DNA of 45,979 nt from Acidimicrobiia bacterium (lineage in GTDB: Bacteria > Actinomycetota > Acidimicrobiia > Spongiisociales > UBA5794). Location: the NCBI GenBank assembly GCA_030066755.1, contig JASJAX010000044.1, forward strand, positions 1-45,979, in the 5' to 3' direction. The number at the start of each line of letters is the position of its first letter. Positions within the stretch are counted from its first letter, which is position 1. A program made the translations under genes and the position numbers. The notes under the pieces were generated by a model. That model ran no database searches. It saw only the letters and a program-made list of their open reading frames with translations, and was not told the origin of the DNA. Shown here piece by piece: positions 32,816 to 42,078 of this stretch.

Positions 32816-33916
32816 TCAGCCGACGATGCGCAGCTCACGGCTCGAGTTGTTGAGCCGCTCACCACCATCCGGGGTGCAATGCACGATGTCCTCGATACGA
32901 ACACCGAGCTTGCCCGGCAGATAGATGCCCGGCTCGACGGAGAACGTCATGCCCGGCTCCAGCACCTGCTCGTTACCGTCGACGAGGTACGGATCCTCGT
33001 GGACGTCCAACCCGATGCCGTGGCCGAGGCGATGGATGAACCACTTGCCGTACCCGGCCTCGTCGATGACACGCCGTGCGACGGCGTCGATGTCTTGTGC
33101 CGCAGCTCCGGGCTCGACCGCATCGACCCCTGCTTGCTGGGCCGTCTTCACCACCTCATACACCTCGACGAACTCCGCCGAAGGCGGTCCGACATGGAAG
33201 GTGCGCGTCGTGTCCGAGCAGTAGCCGTCAACCGTTCCACCGAAGTCGACGACCACGCTGTCACCCTCGGCGATCACCCGGTCCCCCGGATGGTGGTGAG
33301 GGGACGCGGCATTGGGGCCTGCCGCCACGATTGCGAACTCGGCCGCATCACAACCTTCTTCGATCGTCATGTGCCCGATCTCTTCCGCCAGGGAGCGCTC
33401 GGTCCTGCCCGTGAACCGCATGTCGGCGAGCCGGCCGACCACCCGATCGGCCGCAGCACCGGCGGCTCGGAGGCGATCGACCTCGGCAGCCGTCTTGCGC
33501 AGGCGCAACAACTCGGAGATGCCTCGAGCCGACTGGAAGACGGTTCCCGGCATCATCTGCTGCAAGCCGAGCAAGAACACCGACCAGGTTTGGTCGCCGA
33601 TCGCCAGACGGGCCGGTCCGCCACACAGCGAAGCGACGATCGCCACAGGATCCTCCGTCTCGCCCCACGGCCGAATCTCGAAGAGGCCATCACGAGGATC
33701 GACCCGTGGCGCCTCGAGCTCGGGTACGACGAGTGTCGGCTTACCCTCCTGAGGGATGACCGCCATCGTCAGCCGCTCCGACACCATCGATTCGTAACCG
33801 GTCAGGTACGGCAGATCGGACCCGACCGAAGCGAGTAGAGCGGCCACGCCACGATCGGCAAGCGCCGCCTGCGCCCGGGCGATCCGGCCGGAGTAATCGA
33901 ACTCTGTCCTGCTCAC
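32816..33916 (-). CDS. M24 family metallopeptidase (Xaa-Pro aminopeptidase type)
   Basis: Protein of 366 residues. An N-terminal creatinase-like domain (1-130) precedes the pita-bread catalytic domain. Metal ligands are visible: Asp pair in [15 protein letters not shown], His in [15 protein letters not shown], Glu in FSVEPGIY and Glu in VRIEDIV. It would remove residues before proline from peptides. The GTG at 33916 overlaps the stop of the lipB-lipA gene (GTGA), which fixes the start and shows translational coupling; upstream in-frame sequence belongs to lipA in another frame. Last gene of the E2-lipBA unit. Confidence 0.91.
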   Translation of the reverse strand: MSRTEFDYSGRIARAQAALADRGVAALLASVGSDLPYLTGYESMVSERLTMAVIPQEGKPTLVVPELEAPRVDPRDGLFEIRPWGETEDPVAIVASLCGGPARLAIGDQTWSVFLLGLQQMMPGTVFQSARGISELLRLRKTAAEVDRLRAAGAAADRVVGRLADMRFTGRTERSLAEEIGHMTIEEGCDAAEFAIVAAGPNAASPHHHPGDRVIAEGDSVVVDFGGTVDGYCSDTTRTFHVGPPSAEFVEVYEVVKTAQQAGVDAVEPGAAAQDIDAVARRVIDEAGYGKWFIHRLGHGIGLDVHEDPYLVDGNEQVLEPGMTFSVEPGIYLPGKLGVRIEDIVHCTPDGGERLNNSSRELRIVG

Positions 33917-35583
33917 GTCCGAGCCGCCGTGAGCGAATCCCTCGCGTGATAGGACGACCGCACCAGCGGACCGGACTCGACGTGCGGCATGCCGAGGCGG
34001 TGTCCTTCCACTGCGTACCGCTGAAACTCGTCCGGGTGCACGTAGCGTTCGATCGGCCGATGGCGCGGGGTCGGCCGCAAATACTGGCCGATCGTCACGA
34101 TGTCGACGCCGACGGCGCGGAGGTCGGCGAGCGCACCGAGGACCTCCGCTTCGGTCTCCCCCATGCCGACGATGAGCCCGGACTTCACCGACCCCGTCGG
34201 TTTCATCCATTTGGCTCGAGCGAGGAGGGCGAGCGACCGGCCGTAGCTGGCCGCCGTCCGGATGTCTCGCTGGAGTCGCAACACCGTCTCGGTGTTGTGA
34301 TTCAGCACTGCGGGCTCGGCCTGCATGACGGTCTCCAGCGCCTGCTCATCGCCCTTGAAGTCGGGAATCAGCACCTCGACCTCACAATCGGGGACGCGGG
34401 TCCGGATCTCCTTGATCGTCTGGGCGAAGATGAACGCGCCGCCGTCCGGCAGGTCGTCCCGGTTCACCGACGTCAGCACGGCATGTCGAAGACCCATCGT
34501 GGCGACCGCTTCAGCGGCCCGAGCCGGCTCACCGAGGTCGACCTCGCCGGGACGACCCGTTGCGACGTCACAGAAAGCACAAGCCCGAGTACAGCGGTCA
34601 CCCAGCAGCATCATGGTGGCGGTGCCCGCCTGCCAGCACTCGTAGATGTTCGGACACTTCGCTTCTTCACACACGGTGTTGAGCTCGAGTCCCCGCATGA
34701 GCTTCTTGAGATCGCGATAACCCTCGGTGGCGAGGTTCGCCTTGACCCGCATCCATTCGGGACGGTCCGGCTCACCGGCCATCACCCCACGGATCATCAG
34801 CGGAATCTCGTTCTGTCGCTCCGGGGAGAACACACCGGCAGCGACCATTTGATCGATGTCGTATGCCGTCTTGCGAGCGCCCCGACGGAACGCGCCAAGT
34901 TGAACCTCGGCGTTGTCGTTGCCGAAGATCCGCTCAGCGTGCGGCAGCATCGCCTCAACCGCTTCCTCGAGCGTGACCGATCGGCCGAGCAGCTCGGTCA
35001 GGGACGTCACGTCCCGGTCCGCAATCCCACACGGGATCATGTTGTGGAAGTAGTCGAGGTCGGGCTCGACGTTGAGCGCGAAGCCGTGCATCGACACCCC
35101 GCGTGCCACTCGCACGCCGATGGCAGCCACCTTGCCCTGCGCCGTCCACACGCCGGTGTAGCCGGCCTCCGCCCACGCCTCGACGCCGAGATCCCCGAGG
35201 GCCGCAATCAGCATCTCTTCGATCCGTCGCACGTGGCCGACCATGTCGAAGCCGTTGGGGAGGCGGGGAACTGCGAGGATCGGATACCCGACGAGCTGCC
35301 CGGGGCCGTGATACGTGATGTCTCCACCACGGTCGACGTGGTGCAGCTCGGCGCCAATCTCGCTCAAACGCTCCTCGCTCAGCAACAGATTCGATCCGTC
35401 ACCGTTGCGCCCAACGGTGTACGTGTGGGGGTGCTCAACCAGCAGCAGGTAGTCGTCGACGGTGCGGCCGCCGGTCCGGCCCTCCCAGAAGGCGCGTTGG
35501 AGGTCCCACGCTTCGCCATACGGGAGTCGACCGAGCCATCGAACCCGGAAGCGCTCCCCGCGATACAGCGGGGTGGGACTCAC
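33913..35583 (-). CDS. lipBA: fused octanoyltransferase-lipoyl synthase (LipB-LipA)
   Basis: One frame of 556 residues holds both enzymes of lipoate assembly. Residues 1-225 are Lip[14 protein letters not shown] (85-97), Lys151 in GKVAAIG and catalytic Cys185 in NMIPCGI; it moves octanoyl from ACP to a protein lysine. Residues about 226-270 are a linker. Residues 271-556 are LipA, a radical-SAM enzyme that inserts two sulfurs: auxiliary cluster [12 protein letters not shown] (Cys305, 310, 316), SAM cluster CTRACAFC (331, 335, 338) and C-terminal RSSY (542-545). No stop or frameshift separates the halves. The GTG start overlaps the E2 stop, and the stop overlaps the M24 peptidase start. All key residues are intact in both halves. 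Confidence 0.93.
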   Translation of the reverse strand: MSPTPLYRGERFRVRWLGRLPYGEAWDLQRAFWEGRTGGRTVDDYLLLVEHPHTYTVGRNGDGSNLLLSEERLSEIGAELHHVDRGGDITYHGPGQLVGYPILAVPRLPNGFDMVGHVRRIEEMLIAALGDLGVEAWAEAGYTGVWTAQGKVAAIGVRVARGVSMHGFALNVEPDLDYFHNMIPCGIADRDVTSLTELLGRSVTLEEAVEAMLPHAERIFGNDNAEVQLGAFRRGARKTAYDIDQMVAAGVFSPERQNEIPLMIRGVMAGEPDRPEWMRVKANLATEGYRDLKKLMRGLELNTVCEEAKCPNIYECWQAGTATMMLLGDRCTRACAFCDVATGRPGEVDLGEPARAAEAVATMGLRHAVLTSVNRDDLPDGGAFIFAQTIKEIRTRVPDCEVEVLIPDFKGDEQALETVMQAEPAVLNHNTETVLRLQRDIRTAASYGRSLALLARAKWMKPTGSVKSGLIVGMGETEAEVLGALADLRAVGVDIVTIGQYLRPTPRHRPIERYVHPDEFQRYAVEGHRLGMPHVESGPLVRSSYHARDSLTAART

Positions 35584-37205
35584 GACAGCTCTTGCTCCCA
35601 GTCCCAGGTCTCGAGGTTGCTCTTGATCCGCTGCAGGAACAGGACGGCGGTCGAACCGTCGAACGCCCGGTGGTCCCATGTGAGACCGAGATACCCGATG
35701 TGGTGGATGGCGATCGAGTCGCTGCCGTCGGGCAACGTGATGACCGTCGGCCGCTTGGTCACCGTGTCGGTCGACAGGATGCCAACGTTCGGCACATTGA
35801 TGATCGGGGCAGTCATGAACGAGCCGTAGGGGCCCGGATTCGTGATGGTGAACGTGCTGCCCGAGATGTCATTCGGGTCGAGGTTGCCGTCGCGGGCCTT
35901 GGTCGCCAGACCACGGATATCCCGAGCGAGTCCGGTCATTCGCTTCTCATCGGCGCCCTTCACGGTGACGACGACCAGGCCTTCCTGATTCATGTCGACG
36001 GCGATCCCGAGGTTCACCGCAGAGTGGAAGACCTGCTTGCCCTCCTCGAGATAGAACGAGCTGTTGACCACGGGGAAGGCGTGGAGTGCATCGATCGTGG
36101 CTCGGGCGATGAACGGCAGGTACGTGAGCGAGTAACCCTCTCGCTCCTTGAAGGCCGCCTTGTGGGCCTGGCGCACACGCTCGATCCGCTCGTAGTCGAC
36201 CTCGACGGATGCCCACACGTGCGCTGCCGTTGCCTTGGCCTGGATCATGTTCGTTGCGATCCGCTTGCGGAGTCGACTCATGTCGACGACCTGAGAGCCG
36301 TCCAAAACCGGGACCGAGGCCGCGGCCACCGGTTGCTCTGCCGGTGCAGGGGCCGGCGCTGGGGCCGGAGCAGGCGCAGGAGCCGGGGCTGGGGCCGGAG
36401 CGGCTGCGGCGGGTGCAACGGGTTCGGGCGCGGGAGCAGGCGGGGCCGCCGGCTCGAGCGTCACCTTCGCAGGCGCAGGCGCAGGCGCAGGCGCAGGAGC
36501 AGGAGCCGGAGCGGCGGCTGCAGGCGCAGGGGCTGGAGCCGGGGCGGCGGCTGCAGGGGCTGGAGCCGGGGCGGCGGCTGCAGGGGCCGGAGCCGGGGCG
36601 GCGCCGGCAGCGATGAAGTCCATCACGTCCTTACGCGTGATCCGACCGCCCTCACCCGAACCAGGCACCTGGTCGAGGTCGAGGTTGTGCTCGGCGGCGA
36701 GCTTCCTGACGACCGGCGACAGAATGCCGCGACGCGGAGCTTCGTCGGTCGGTGTGGCCGCCACGGGGGCTGGAGCAGGCGCTGGAGCGGGCGCCGGCTC
36801 GGGAGCTGGAGCAGGCGCTACCGCAGCCGGTTCCGCGGCCGGAGCAGCCGGAACCGAGGGAAGCGGCTCAGGTGCTGGTGGCGGAGGAGGCATCGCTGCA
36901 GGGGCCTCGGCTGCCGGCTCCGGGGCAGGCGCAGCCGTCTCCGCCGGCGCTTCGGCCGGGGCTTCTCCGGCCTCGCCGATCACGGCGAGCGGTGTCCCGA
37001 CGGTAACGGTCTCCCCTTCGGGGACCAGGATCTCCTGCAGCACACCGGATGCCGGGGACGGCACTTCCGTGTCGACCTTGTCCGTCGAGATCTCGAGCAA
37101 GACCTCATCTTCGGCAATGGTGTCACCAGGCTGCTTGGCCCAGCTCAGAATCGTCCCCTCGGTGACCGTCTCCCCCAATTGGGGCATCGTGACCGTGACC
37201 GCCAT
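35580..37205 (-). CDS. 2-oxoacid dehydrogenase E2 (dihydrolipoamide acyltransferase)
   Basis: Core subunit of 541 residues of a pyruvate, 2-oxoglutarate or branched-chain dehydrogenase. One lipoyl domain (1-78) carries Lys43 in [14 protein letters not shown] peripheral subunit-binding domain (157-198) has [19 protein letters not shown]. The catalytic domain (about 305-541) ends with DHRAFDGS, the active-site histidine motif. The linkers are very Ala-Pro-rich (80-156 and 201-298) and are encoded by GGCGCAGGC-like repeats, which create long false reading frames on the other strand. The ATG at 37205 starts at the lipoyl domain ([12 protein letters not shown]). Which E2 it is cannot be settled without the E1 genes, which are outside the window. 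Confidence 0.92.
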   Translation of the reverse strand: MAVTVTMPQLGETVTEGTILSWAKQPGDTIAEDEVLLEISTDKVDTEVPSPASGVLQEILVPEGETVTVGTPLAVIGEAGEAPAEAPAETAAPAPEPAAEAPAAMPPPPPAPEPLPSVPAAPAAEPAAVAPAPAPEPAPAPAPAPAPVAATPTDEAPRRGILSPVVRKLAAEHNLDLDQVPGSGEGGRITRKDVMDFIAAGAAPAPAPAAAAPAPAPAAAAPAPAPAPAAAAPAPAPAPAPAPAPAKVTLEPAAPPAPAPEPVAPAAAAPAPAPAPAPAPAPAPAPAPAEQPVAAASVPVLDGSQVVDMSRLRKRIATNMIQAKATAAHVWASVEVDYERIERVRQAHKAAFKEREGYSLTYLPFIARATIDALHAFPVVNSSFYLEEGKQVFHSAVNLGIAVDMNQEGLVVVTVKGADEKRMTGLARDIRGLATKARDGNLDPNDISGSTFTITNPGPYGSFMTAPIINVPNVGILSTDTVTKRPTVITLPDGSDSIAIHHIGYLGLTWDHRAFDGSTAVLFLQRIKSNLETWDWEQELS

Positions 37206-37465
37206 GTGCGTGCAGAGCTCCTCGTTCGCTGCCTCGAAGAGTAGTGAGGATGAGGGGCTTTCTTGGGGAATGAGGCGTCGCGAGCCACGAGCCACGAGCC
37301 ACGAGAGGTCTCGCACCCCCGTTGCATCGCGTTGATCCGCTACTCGAGGCTCGGGGCTTGACCTGGACCAGCTACAGACCAGCGCAACGGCGTTCGGAGC
37401 TGGACGCCTAGCGGCGTCAGGGCTCGCAGCTCGACCTCAGCCTTCGCTGAGGTCGGCCTGCCGCG
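37206..37465. repeat. spacer with heptamer repeats and hairpins
   Basis: No gene in 260 bases. Three CGAGCCA 7-base units plus a variant occupy 37281-37308. GACGCC/GGCGTC form a small hairpin at about 37403-37418. The strong hairpin described separately lies next to the lpd stop. The promoter of the E2-lipBA unit should be in this stretch but no clear consensus was found. Confidence 0.6.
37432..37455 (-). terminator. hairpin downstream of lpd
   Basis: CGACCTCAGC (37432-37441) and GCTGAGGTCG (37446-37455) form a perfect 10-base stem around CTTC, 10 bases after the lpd stop on the minus strand. No T-run, but its position suggests a terminator or transcript-end structure between lpd and the E2 unit. 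Confidence 0.55.
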
Positions 37466-38836
37466 TCAGTGCAGGCTGGTCCCCGCTGCCGACAGCAACG
37501 TCTCCCCGATCGCCTCCGAGACGGTGGGATGGGCGTGGATGAAGGCTGCCGCCTCCTCCGGAAGGGCCTCCCAGCCGACTGCGTACATGAGCTCATGGAT
37601 CATGTCCCCGGCGCCGGGGTCGGCAACGGCGGCACCGATGATCGGCCCGTCCTTCTCGGCGATGACCTTGACGGTTCCGCCGACCTCGCCCTTGATGATC
37701 GAGCGGCCGACGCCTCGCATGCCGTGGCTCGTGACCACGATGTCCCGGCCTTCCTCTCGGGCCTGAGCTTCGCTGATCCCGACCGTTGCGATCTCGGGAT
37801 GCGTGTAGACGACGAGCGGAATGGACTTGAAGTCAACCGGAGCGGCGACGCCGGTGGCGATGTGCGTGATCGCCGAGATCCCTTCGGCGAAGCCGGCGTG
37901 GGCGAGCTGCGGCGTTCCTGCCACAACGTCACCGACGGCGTAGACACCGGGCTTCGACGTCATCATGGTCTCGAGGTCGACCACGATGAACCCTCGGTCG
38001 GTCGTGATACCGGCCTCCTCGAGGCCGATGTCCTGCGTCACCGGAGCACGACCCACGGCAACGAGGACAACGTCGACGGTGACCGCCTCGTCGCCAAACG
38101 GCACCTTCACCCCGTCCGAGGTGATCTCCGCCGGGCCGACGAAGGTGCCGGTGTGGATCTTCACGCCCTTCTTCTTGAACGTGCGCTCGAGAACCTTGAC
38201 TGCGTCGGGATCGGTCCCGGGTAGTAGCTGCTCGAGCGCCTCGAACAGGTAGACCTCGGAACCGACATCGCTCAACAACGAGGCGAACTCGCAGCCGATG
38301 ACACCGCCGCCGATGATCGCCACGCGGTTCGGCTGACGCTCCCAGTCGAGCGCTTCGTCGCTGGTGACGATGCGCTCACCGTCGATGGCATATCCCGGAA
38401 TCGAGCTGGGCACCGAGCCGGTCGCGACGATGACGTTGCGCGCCTCGATTCGTTGCGTGCCACCCTCGCCGTCCGTCACCTCGACGCCGCCGTCGACGAG
38501 CCGGCCGTAGCCGTCGATGACGTCGACCTTCCGGGCCTTGAGCAGGCCGGACAACCCACGCACGAGACCGTCGACGACCTTCTGCTTACGAGCGAGCGCT
38601 GCCGCCCAGTTGAGCGAAGGCGACGACGCCTCGACCCCGAACTCAGCCGCTCGGGCCACCGTCGAGAAGACCTCGGCGGTCTGCAGCCAGGTCTTGGCTG
38701 GGATACACCCACGCAGCAGACAGGTACCGCCGACTGAGTCCTTTTCGACGAGCGCGACCGAGAGCCCGAAGTTGTGCGCGTAGAGAGCCGCGGCGTACCC
38801 CCCGGGCCCCCCACCGATGATCGCGACGTCGTACAC
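37466..38836 (-). CDS. lpdA: dihydrolipoyl dehydrogenase (E3)
   Basis: FAD enzyme of 456 residues that re-oxidises dihydrolipoyl groups of E2 using NAD+. It starts with the FAD loop VAIIGGGPGGYAAALYA and has the redox disulfide Cys39/Cys44 in GGTCLLRGCIPAK. NAD loop: VAIIGGGVIGCEFASLL. The end has HAHPTVSEAIGE with the catalytic His-Glu pair. ATG at 38836. It lies upstream of the E2-lipBA unit in the same direction, separated by a hairpin and repeats, so it may be transcribed partly on its own. Confidence 0.95.
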   Translation of the reverse strand: MYDVAIIGGGPGGYAAALYAHNFGLSVALVEKDSVGGTCLLRGCIPAKTWLQTAEVFSTVARAAEFGVEASSPSLNWAAALARKQKVVDGLVRGLSGLLKARKVDVIDGYGRLVDGGVEVTDGEGGTQRIEARNVIVATGSVPSSIPGYAIDGERIVTSDEALDWERQPNRVAIIGGGVIGCEFASLLSDVGSEVYLFEALEQLLPGTDPDAVKVLERTFKKKGVKIHTGTFVGPAEITSDGVKVPFGDEAVTVDVVLVAVGRAPVTQDIGLEEAGITTDRGFIVVDLETMMTSKPGVYAVGDVVAGTPQLAHAGFAEGISAITHIATGVAAPVDFKSIPLVVYTHPEIATVGISEAQAREEGRDIVVTSHGMRGVGRSIIKGEVGGTVKVIAEKDGPIIGAAVADPGAGDMIHELMYAVGWEALPEEAAAFIHAHPTVSEAIGETLLSAAGTSLH

Positions 38837-38947
38837 GGAAGACCTCCGGTTGCGGGAAAGTTGCGACCGAAGGTTAGCGGGCCCATGGTTCGCAGCCGCC
38901 GGGACAGCCCGGCCACTGGCATCGCCGACGCCGGTACAGTCCTGGCT

Positions 38948-39037
38948 GTGCAGACACGCTTCCTGATCCTCGCCGCCCTGATCACGGGGCTCGTCATTCT
39001 CGCCGCGGCGGCGATTTGGTTCCTCACCGTCCTATGA
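38948..39037 (+). CDS. 29-residue single-TM microprotein
   Basis: From GTG at 38948 to TGA at 39035-39037 the frame encodes 29 residues that are almost all one membrane helix (FLILAALITGLVILAAAAIW). The stop overlaps the ATG of the next gene (ATGA at 39034), the usual mark of a real, coupled gene in this genome. A longer form from ATG at 38885 is possible but its extra residues look non-coding. Ribosome site weak. Function unknown. Confidence 0.45.
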   Translation: MQTRFLILAALITGLVILAAAAIWFLTVL

Positions 39038-39426
39038 ACGACCGCATGCTCGACCTCCCGGCACCCGACCTCCGGGCCCTCGTCTCCGGCGAGGTGATCG
39101 TTGCGTTCGTTGCGGCAGGAGTCGTGACCGCCGGCGACGTCGTGACACTCGGCAGCTCGGGACCGCGACCGGCGGCTGAGCTGAAACCGGCGTATCGGCG
39201 GTGGGCGGACACGGCAGCGCCCGATGGCAGATGGTCGGCCACGGTGGAACACGTTGTCGCCGCTGATCGCCTCGAGCCTGATGCCGGAAAGTCCCGCCAC
39301 ATCCTCGAGAACGTGGGCGAAGGCGACCTCATCGTGCTGCGCGTCATCGGCAGGAGTGGCCCGGTGTTGTCCGATGACGCGTTTGCGGCGCGCCGGGCTT
39401 CCCTCGATGCGGCCATGAGCCCGTGA
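39034..39426 (+). CDS. hypothetical protein, 130 residues
   Basis: Family not firmly recognised. Residues about 14-45 (VSGEVIVAFVAAGVVTAGDVVTLGSSG) followed by AYRRWADTA and a later strand-rich part (EGDLIVLRVIG) are compatible with a small beta-barrel such as the ASCH/PUA-like fold; this is a guess from pattern only. Start ATG at 39034 overlaps the TM microprotein stop, and the stop overlaps the GTG of the alpha/beta hydrolase (GTGA at 39423). It is therefore embedded in a tightly coupled unit. Confidence 0.7.
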   Translation: MNDRMLDLPAPDLRALVSGEVIVAFVAAGVVTAGDVVTLGSSGPRPAAELKPAYRRWADTAAPDGRWSATVEHVVAADRLEPDAGKSRHILENVGEGDLIVLRVIGRSGPVLSDDAFAARRASLDAAMSP

Positions 39427-40058
39427 CCGACCTCATCATCCCTTCTCCGGGATACGTCAACCTCGAAGCGCGTTGGGACGTGCCCGACCACCCCAACCAT
39501 GCGTTCGTCTTCTGCCACCCTCACCCGGAGCACGGAGGCAGCATGGACGTACCCCTCTTGGAGGGTGTCACGAGAACGCTCTCTGCGAGGTCGGTTGCAG
39601 TGCTGCGGTTCAACTTCCGAGGCGTCGGAGGGTCCACCGGCCGCTGGAGTGGCGGAATCGACGAGATCGACGATGTCGCCGCCGCCGTTGCAACCGCCCG
39701 GATGTGGTATCCGGATCTGCCCCTCGTGATCGGCGGCTGGTCCTTCGGCGGGGCCACGTCGTTGCGGTGGATCGCACGGGACCGTGAGGATCTCGCCTGG
39801 GTTGGCATCGCTGCACCGATCAGCTCAGCACTCACTCCGCCGCTTCCGCCGCGCGAAGCGCTCCCGGCTGCGTCGCGCACATTCATCATCGGCGACCGTG
39901 ACCAGTTCATCACCGTGCCTGAAGTCGAGGAGTATGCCGCTGCCGTTGGTGGGCACGTCGAGGTGATCAAGGGCAGCGACCACTTCTTCTTCTACCGGCA
40001 CGAACGGGTCGGCGACCTCGTTGCCGACGCCGTCGCGGGAGCAGTGAACGCCGGGTAG
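39423..40058 (+). CDS. alpha/beta hydrolase (COG2945-like)
   Basis: Cytosolic hydrolase of 211 residues. Oxyanion-type segment FVFCHPHPEHGGSMD, then VLRFNFRGVGGSTG, nucleophile elbow GGWSFGG with Ser in GxSxG, acid in GDRDQFI and catalytic His in GSDHFFF. These match the small family of predicted alpha/beta hydrolases typified by COG2945. Substrate unknown. GTG start overlaps the stop of the preceding gene; the LLM oxidoreductase follows after 10 bases. Confidence 0.88.
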   Translation: MTDLIIPSPGYVNLEARWDVPDHPNHAFVFCHPHPEHGGSMDVPLLEGVTRTLSARSVAVLRFNFRGVGGSTGRWSGGIDEIDDVAAAVATARMWYPDLPLVIGGWSFGGATSLRWIARDREDLAWVGIAAPISSALTPPLPPREALPAASRTFIIGDRDQFITVPEVEEYAAAVGGHVEVIKGSDHFFFYRHERVGDLVADAVAGAVNAG

Positions 40059-40068
40059 CCTCGCCGGC

Positions 40069-40992
40069 ATGCAGATCGGCATCCAGGTGGTCGAAGACCA
40101 CTACCAGAAGTACCTCGAAGCAGCCGTCTGGGCCGAGGAACGCGGCCTTGCGGCCTTCGCGATTCCGGATCACTACCTCTACCCACGAGGCGACAACGAG
40201 TCCCAACCGGCTCACGACGCGCTCGCCGTCATGGCGGCGCTTGCGGCGGAGACGTCCACGATCGAGCTCGTTGTGCTCGTGAGCCCGGTGACGTTTCGGC
40301 ATCCGGCGGTGCTGGCGAAGAACTACGCCACGATCCAGGAGATCGCCGACGGTCGGCTTCTCCTCGGCATCGGCACCGGCTGGATGGAGGCCGAACACCA
40401 GCGATTCGGCATCGATTTCCCGTCGATGAGCGACCGCTACGCCATGCTCGAGGAGAACCTCGAATACCTCTCGGCGGCGTTTGGCTCACCGCCGCAGAAC
40501 TACTCCGGGGATCGTTTTGCATTCGAGAGCTTCGACATCCGGCCGCGGCCTCCGCTGCGGTTGCTCGTCGGTGGATCCGGCCCGAAGCGGACGCCGCGTC
40601 TCGCGGGGATGCACGCAGAGGAGTTCAATGCGTACGACGTACCCGACCAGGACTACCCGGCGAAACTCGCCGTCGCCCGTGAGGCGGCTGCTGCTCACGG
40701 ACGGGATCCGAGCGCACTTCGTATCTCAACGTCGGGAATCGTGATGGGCGGGCCGACGGACGAGGCAGCGGAGACGCAGGCTCGCCACATCGCCGAGCGG
40801 CTCGGACGCGATCCAGATGAGTCAGTCGCCACGCTCCGCAACAGGCAGCGGACCACCTTCGGTACCTGGGACGACATCCGAGGGGCTCTCGAGTCCTTCA
40901 AAGAGGATGGTGTCGAGCGGTTCTATATGCAGAACGTCGAGCCCTTCGATCCCGTTGTCCTCGGCGCCACCCTCGACGCATTGGGTCTCTGA
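40069..40992 (+). CDS. LLM-class flavin-dependent oxidoreductase
   Basis: TIM-barrel enzyme of 307 residues of the luciferase-like monooxygenase class. Family blocks: AAVWAEERGLAAFAIPDHY at the start, TSTIELVVLVSPVTFRHP, LAKNYATIQEIADGRLLLGIG (in part) and the GTGWMEAEH loop. Later LLVGGSGPKRTPRLAG binds the flavin phosphate. Many actinobacterial members use F420 rather than FMN; the cofactor here cannot be told. It ends 4 bases before the stop of the convergent amidohydrolase gene. Confidence 0.9.
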   Translation: MQIGIQVVEDHYQKYLEAAVWAEERGLAAFAIPDHYLYPRGDNESQPAHDALAVMAALAAETSTIELVVLVSPVTFRHPAVLAKNYATIQEIADGRLLLGIGTGWMEAEHQRFGIDFPSMSDRYAMLEENLEYLSAAFGSPPQNYSGDRFAFESFDIRPRPPLRLLVGGSGPKRTPRLAGMHAEEFNAYDVPDQDYPAKLAVAREAAAAHGRDPSALRISTSGIVMGGPTDEAAETQARHIAERLGRDPDESVATLRNRQRTTFGTWDDIRGALESFKEDGVERFYMQNVEPFDPVVLGATLDALGL

Positions 40993-40996
40993 ACGC

Positions 40997-41833
40997 TCAG
41001 CCGAGGAGCTCGGTTGCGTTGCCCAGAACGATTCTCTCGACAACGTCGTCCGGCACGGCGCTCTCGCGCCATCCCTTGACCAGCGCCTCCGGATCACCGA
41101 GCGGATACGAACTGCCGAACACCATGCGCTCCCCGAGTGGCCCGCACGCAGCGTCGACGAGGCCGGGCCATTCGGTTGGGGTCGTCGCCGTCGGACACAG
41201 GAAGACGTTCTGCTTGTGAGACGCCACCGCGAGCGCCTCGGACTGCCACAGGGGTCCGGTGTGGGCCAGGATGACGCGCAGCTCAGGAAAACGAGCGGCG
41301 ACCCCGTCGACGTGAATCGGGTCGCCGGCGGCCAGCCGTACACCGGCTCCGCCGGGGCTGCCGAATCCAAGCCGGGTGGTCCCCGTGTGGAACAAACACA
41401 CCAGCCCGTACTCCGCTGCTGCCTCCCAGACCGGCGAGGCAAGACGGTCGGCCGGGCCCATCCCTTGGGCCGCTGGATGTACGGCGATCCCTTTCATCCC
41501 CGCCCGTGCCGCTTCGTGAACCTGAGCGACGGCGAGGGCGCCCTTGGCAGGGTCGACGGCGCCCAGCCCATCGAACACATCGGGATCACCGGCCACGATC
41601 GCGGCAACGTCGGCCGTCGAGAAGGGCCGTCGATTACCGGACGTCTCGAGATCCCACCCGAGGAGGAGCGCTCGGCCGTTTCGGCTGCGGTAGTGGTTGG
41701 CGAGTTCGGCGGGCTCGATCGCCTCGACGACCTTGCCCGTCGCGGTTTGTAACCCGCCGAGATACGGTTCAAGCGGACCGTCGAGAAGTGGCGCAACCGG
41801 CGGATGAACGTGAGCGTCGTAGAACTGGGTCAC
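40997..41833 (-). CDS. amidohydrolase family protein (PF04909-like)
   Basis: Metal-dependent hydrolase or decarboxylase of 278 residues with a TIM-barrel. N-terminal YDAHVHPP gives the His-x-His metal ligands. KGIAVHPAAQG, CLFHTGTTRLG and LRVILAHTGPLW supply further histidines, and FGSSYPLGDPE replaces the usual late Asp segment. Substrate unknown. GTG at 41833 overlaps the stop of the small gene before it (GTGA), making it the last of a coupled minus-strand run that starts at 44611. Confidence 0.87.
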   Translation of the reverse strand: MTQFYDAHVHPPVAPLLDGPLEPYLGGLQTATGKVVEAIEPAELANHYRSRNGRALLLGWDLETSGNRRPFSTADVAAIVAGDPDVFDGLGAVDPAKGALAVAQVHEAARAGMKGIAVHPAAQGMGPADRLASPVWEAAAEYGLVCLFHTGTTRLGFGSPGGAGVRLAAGDPIHVDGVAARFPELRVILAHTGPLWQSEALAVASHKQNVFLCPTATTPTEWPGLVDAACGPLGERMVFGSSYPLGDPEALVKGWRESAVPDDVVERIVLGNATELLG

Positions 41834-42078
41834 TGCGGCCGGAAGCCGCGGTTGCGCGCCTCGGCCAAGGTGTCGGGTCCGAACGTTTGCAGCAGATTCC
41901 TCGTCATCAAGTCCTCGTCGTCGATGCGAGCGATGAGCGCGTCGGCTTCGTCGGCATCGTCCGTGTCGTAGACGACCATGTCGTCACGGGTCCCGACATA
42001 GCGATGGTCCTCAAATCGGCGGTGGCGGCTCATCATGCTCCTCGCTCGACCGTCGGCGCCATGGTCGGACCCGGTCAC
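41830..42078 (-). CDS. small acidic protein, 82 residues
   Basis: Not recognised. The core (SRHRRFEDHRYVGTRDDMVVYDTDD, given in part as RYVGTRDDMVVYDTD) and ADALIARIDDEDLMTRNLLQTF are charged and mostly helical; no cysteines, no membrane segment. Two starts compete. GTG at 42078 overlaps the upstream stop (GTGA), the junction style used throughout this window. ATG at 42036/42033 has GAGGAG just upstream and would give about 68 residues. Coupled to the amidohydrolase by another GTGA overlap. Confidence 0.65.
   Translation of the reverse strand: MTGSDHGADGRARSMMSRHRRFEDHRYVGTRDDMVVYDTDDADEADALIARIDDEDLMTRNLLQTFGPDTLAEARNRGFRPQ

Noticed and set aside
33913-35583. LipB-LipA fusion as a sequencing artefact
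   Set aside because: The frame runs through a plausible linker with normal codon use, and both flanking junctions are clean GTGA overlaps; reads would be needed to be fully sure.
33946-35829. 627-codon open frame on the plus strand over lipB-lipA
   Set aside because: Antisense shadow; the lipBA frame contains every catalytic residue of both enzymes.
35592-37244. 550-codon open frame on the plus strand over the E2 gene
   Set aside because: It is the mirror of the Ala-Pro repeat region and reads as Arg/Gly/Ser low complexity; the minus-strand E2 has all domains intact.
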